Part shown: one piece after another, positions 62,346 through 64,000 of the stretch
Layout: each line of letters begins with the position of its first letter
Position numbering within the stretch: position 1 is the first letter of the stretch
Origin: Craterilacuibacter sinensis
GTDB taxonomy: Bacteria > Pseudomonadota > Gammaproteobacteria > Burkholderiales > Chromobacteriaceae
Direction: 5' to 3'
DNA length: 64,000 bases
Assembly (NCBI RefSeq): GCF_009831765.1
Contig: NZ_WSSB01000006.1
Location: forward strand, 145,413 to 209,412
Program-made: the position numbers and the translations under genes
The notes under the pieces: generated by a model
Database searches by the model: none
What the model saw: the letters and a program-made list of their open reading frames with translations, nothing else
What the model was told of the DNA's origin: nothing

Positions 62346-63917
62346 ATGTTGCCTACTATCCCCACCATTCCCCGCATGATGGCCGCCAGTGCCGCACGTT
62401 GGCCTGGCCGTATTGCGATCGAGGACGATGGGCAATGCATCAGTTACCCCGAGCTTGACCGCCTGCGCCGGCGTGTGGCCGGCGCATTGATCCGTTTCGG
62501 CGTGAAGCCGGGTGACCGGGTCGCAATCTGGGCACCCAACGGCTGGCAGTGGATCGCGGCTGCGCTGGGCATCCATACGGCCGGGGCGGTTCTGGTGCCG
62601 GTCAACACCCGCATGAAAGGGCAGGAAGCGGCCTATATTCTGGGCAAGAGCCAGGCCAGGCTGCTGTTCTGCATCGGCGAGTTTCTCGGTGCCGCCTATC
62701 CGCAACAACTTGCTGGCATCCGTCCCGATTCGTTGCAGGAAGTGGTGGTGCTGGGCGAGTCGCCCCGTATGGCCGATACCCTGCCGTGGGACGAATTTTT
62801 GCAGTGGGCGGATGAAGCCGCGATGGCGCAGGCCGATCAGGTAGCGCTGGGGATACTGCCGGACGACGCATCTGATATTCTTTTCACCTCGGGTACCACC
62901 GGCTACCCCAAGGGGGTGATCACCGCACATGGCCAGAACCTGAGCGGCATGGCGGTGTGGGCGGCGGCGATTGCCTTGTCGCCCGGTGACCGCTACCTGA
63001 TCGTGAACCCGTTTTTTCATGCATTCGGTTACAAGGCTGGCTGGCTGGCCGGACTGATGGCCGGCGCCACGCTTTATCCGCTGGCCGTGTTCGATGCGGG
63101 TGAAGTGCTGAAGCGCATCGCCCGCGACCGCATCTCGGTATTGCCTGGTGCACCGACGTTGTTTCTCTCGCTGCTGGAAGATCCGCGCCTGCAAGAAACC
63201 GATATCTCCAGCTTGCGTGCAACCGTCACCGGTGCCGCCTCGGTGCCTCCCGCGCTGATTGCGCGCATGCGCAGCGAGCTGGGCTTCAAGCTCGTACTGA
63301 CCGGTTACGGCCTGACCGAATCCTCGGGGATCGCAACCCTGACGCTGGCGGATGATAGTGCCGAAACCATAGCCCGAACTTGCGGGCGGCCCTTGCCCGG
63401 GGTCGAGATCCGTATCGCCGCTGAAAACGGCGAGGCCTTGCCCGCTGGCATGGCGGGGGAGGTGTGGATACGCGGCTTTAACGTGATGCAGGGCTATTTC
63501 GGCGATAGTGGCGCGACGGCGGATGCCATTGATGCCGACGGTTGGCTGCATACCGGCGACGTTGGTGTACTGGATGAGGGCGGTTATCTGGCTATCACCG
63601 ACCGCCTGAAAGACATGTTTATTGTCGGCGGCTTCAATGTTTACCCGGCCGAGATCGAACGCACGCTGGCACTGCACCCGCAGATTGCACAGGTGGCGGT
63701 GATCGGTGTGGCGGATGACAGAATGGGCGAAGTCGGCAAGGCCTATATCGTGCCGCGCGCCGGTTTTGAACCGGCAGGGGACGAGATCGTTGCCTGGTGC
63801 CGCACGCGCATGGCCAATTATAAAGTGCCGCGCGAAGTCGAATTCGTGGCGGCGCTGCCGCTGAACGCGTCCGGCAAGGTGCTGAAAAACAAGTTGCGCG
63901 AGCTTGCGCATTCATAA
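62346..63917 (+). CDS. Acyl-CoA synthetase (AMP-forming ligase)
   Basis: A 523-residue ANL-superfamily ligase. The phosphate-binding motif TSGTTGYPKG is at 181-190, the adenine-binding YGLTE near 320, and GWLHTGDVG near 401; the C-terminal lysine is in ASGKVLKN near 512. The overall style, including GGFNVYPAEIER, resembles FadD3/HIP-CoA ligase or long-chain acyl-CoA synthetases. AGGAG lies six bases before ATG 62346. It is separated from the MBL gene by a terminator and precedes the probable pntA by 50 bp. The acid substrate is unknown. Confidence 0.9.
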   Translation: MLPTIPTIPRMMAASAARWPGRIAIEDDGQCISYPELDRLRRRVAGALIRFGVKPGDRVAIWAPNGWQWIAAALGIHTAGAVLVPVNTRMKGQEAAYILGKSQARLLFCIGEFLGAAYPQQLAGIRPDSLQEVVVLGESPRMADTLPWDEFLQWADEAAMAQADQVALGILPDDASDILFTSGTTGYPKGVITAHGQNLSGMAVWAAAIALSPGDRYLIVNPFFHAFGYKAGWLAGLMAGATLYPLAVFDAGEVLKRIARDRISVLPGAPTLFLSLLEDPRLQETDISSLRATVTGAASVPPALIARMRSELGFKLVLTGYGLTESSGIATLTLADDSAETIARTCGRPLPGVEIRIAAENGEALPAGMAGEVWIRGFNVMQGYFGDSGATADAIDADGWLHTGDVGVLDEGGYLAITDRLKDMFIVGGFNVYPAEIERTLALHPQIAQVAVIGVADDRMGEVGKAYIVPRAGFEPAGDEIVAWCRTRMANYKVPREVEFVAALPLNASGKVLKNKLRELAHS

Positions 63918-63967
63918 TGCCGGCCATCCGTTTGCCAGCAAAAATTGATTGAATCAAGGGGAAGACC

Positions 63968-64000
63968 ATGCAGATTGCCATCCCGGCAGAGACGGGCGAC
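63968..64000 (+). CDS. pntA: Probable NAD(P) transhydrogenase subunit alpha, N terminus (partial)
   Basis: Only the first eleven codons are in the window (MQIAIPAETGD), preceded by GGGGAAG. The MxIxIPxE pattern matches the start of PntA-type transhydrogenase alpha subunits, and of the related alanine dehydrogenase. The remainder lies beyond the window end, so the call is tentative. Confidence 0.5.
   Translation, partial: MQIAIPAETGD

Noticed and set aside
62331..63911. Minus-strand open frame of 526 codons opposite the acyl-CoA synthetase
   Set aside because: Antisense shadow of a well-supported ligase gene.

Overview
The window is 64 kb of a GC-rich, densely packed bacterial chromosome. 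Gene content suggests a betaproteobacterium, most likely of the Neisseriales/Chromobacteriaceae type. Pointers are the dacA-ybeD-lipB-lipA order, a rib-nusB-thiL-pgpA block, trkAH beside a soluble lytic transglycosylase, a Moco cluster next to a nitrate-sensor-type chemoreceptor, and a RibBX-type riboflavin enzyme. I did not notice exact Neisseria-type uptake sequences. No tRNA, rRNA, CRISPR array or insertion sequence was seen. The assignment rests on gene content only.

Layout: 0-6.4 kb holds gph, ilvA, then dacA-ybeD-lipB-lipA and a PlsC-like acyltransferase. 6.4-13.2 kb holds an HD phosphohydrolase, pepT, a nucleoside hydrolase, dbpA, a MATE exporter and a TSUP transporter. 13.2-20.5 kb is the most distinctive region: a tightly overlapping five-gene operon (gamma-glutamylamide synthetase of the PuuA/GlnA-like type, aldehyde dehydrogenase, iron-type alcohol dehydrogenase, PuuD-like gamma-glutamyl hydrolase, amino acid permease) with a divergent RpiR regulator. 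It looks like the putrescine Puu pathway, but the amine oxidase PuuB is absent and an alcohol dehydrogenase is present. I therefore propose catabolism of an amino alcohol such as ethanolamine through gamma-glutamyl intermediates.

20.5-34.1 kb is mainly housekeeping on the minus strand: MOSC protein, cca, NDUFA9-like oxidoreductase, lytic transglycosylase, trkH/trkA, a thioredoxin-fold thiol protein, a nucleobase permease (with divergent ppnP), TetR regulator, MscS channel and prfC. 34.2-39.2 kb is the riboflavin/nusB/thiL/pgpA block. It contains a Dph6-like PP-loop ATPase and a RibBA protein whose GTP cyclohydrolase II half has lost its cysteine motif. 39.3-41.9 kb has a FUSC-like membrane protein, a small probable ribbon-helix-helix protein and a solitary tyrosine recombinase.

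41.9-49.1 kb joins a NIT-domain methyl-accepting chemotaxis protein to molybdenum cofactor genes (moeB, moaC, mobB-moaD-moaE-mobA-moeA-mog; moaA is not here). 49.1-55.1 kb contains msrB, an AEC transporter, dgt, an unrecognised 287-residue protein, an SRPBCC protein, ogt and a CoxE-like VWA protein. 55.2-58.8 kb is an alcohol/aldehyde oxidation operon (ALDH, Tat-signal small subunit, GMC oxidoreductase). The window ends with an SbmA/YddA-type ABC transporter, a beta-CASP metallo-beta-lactamase protein, an acyl-CoA synthetase and the first codons of a probable pntA.
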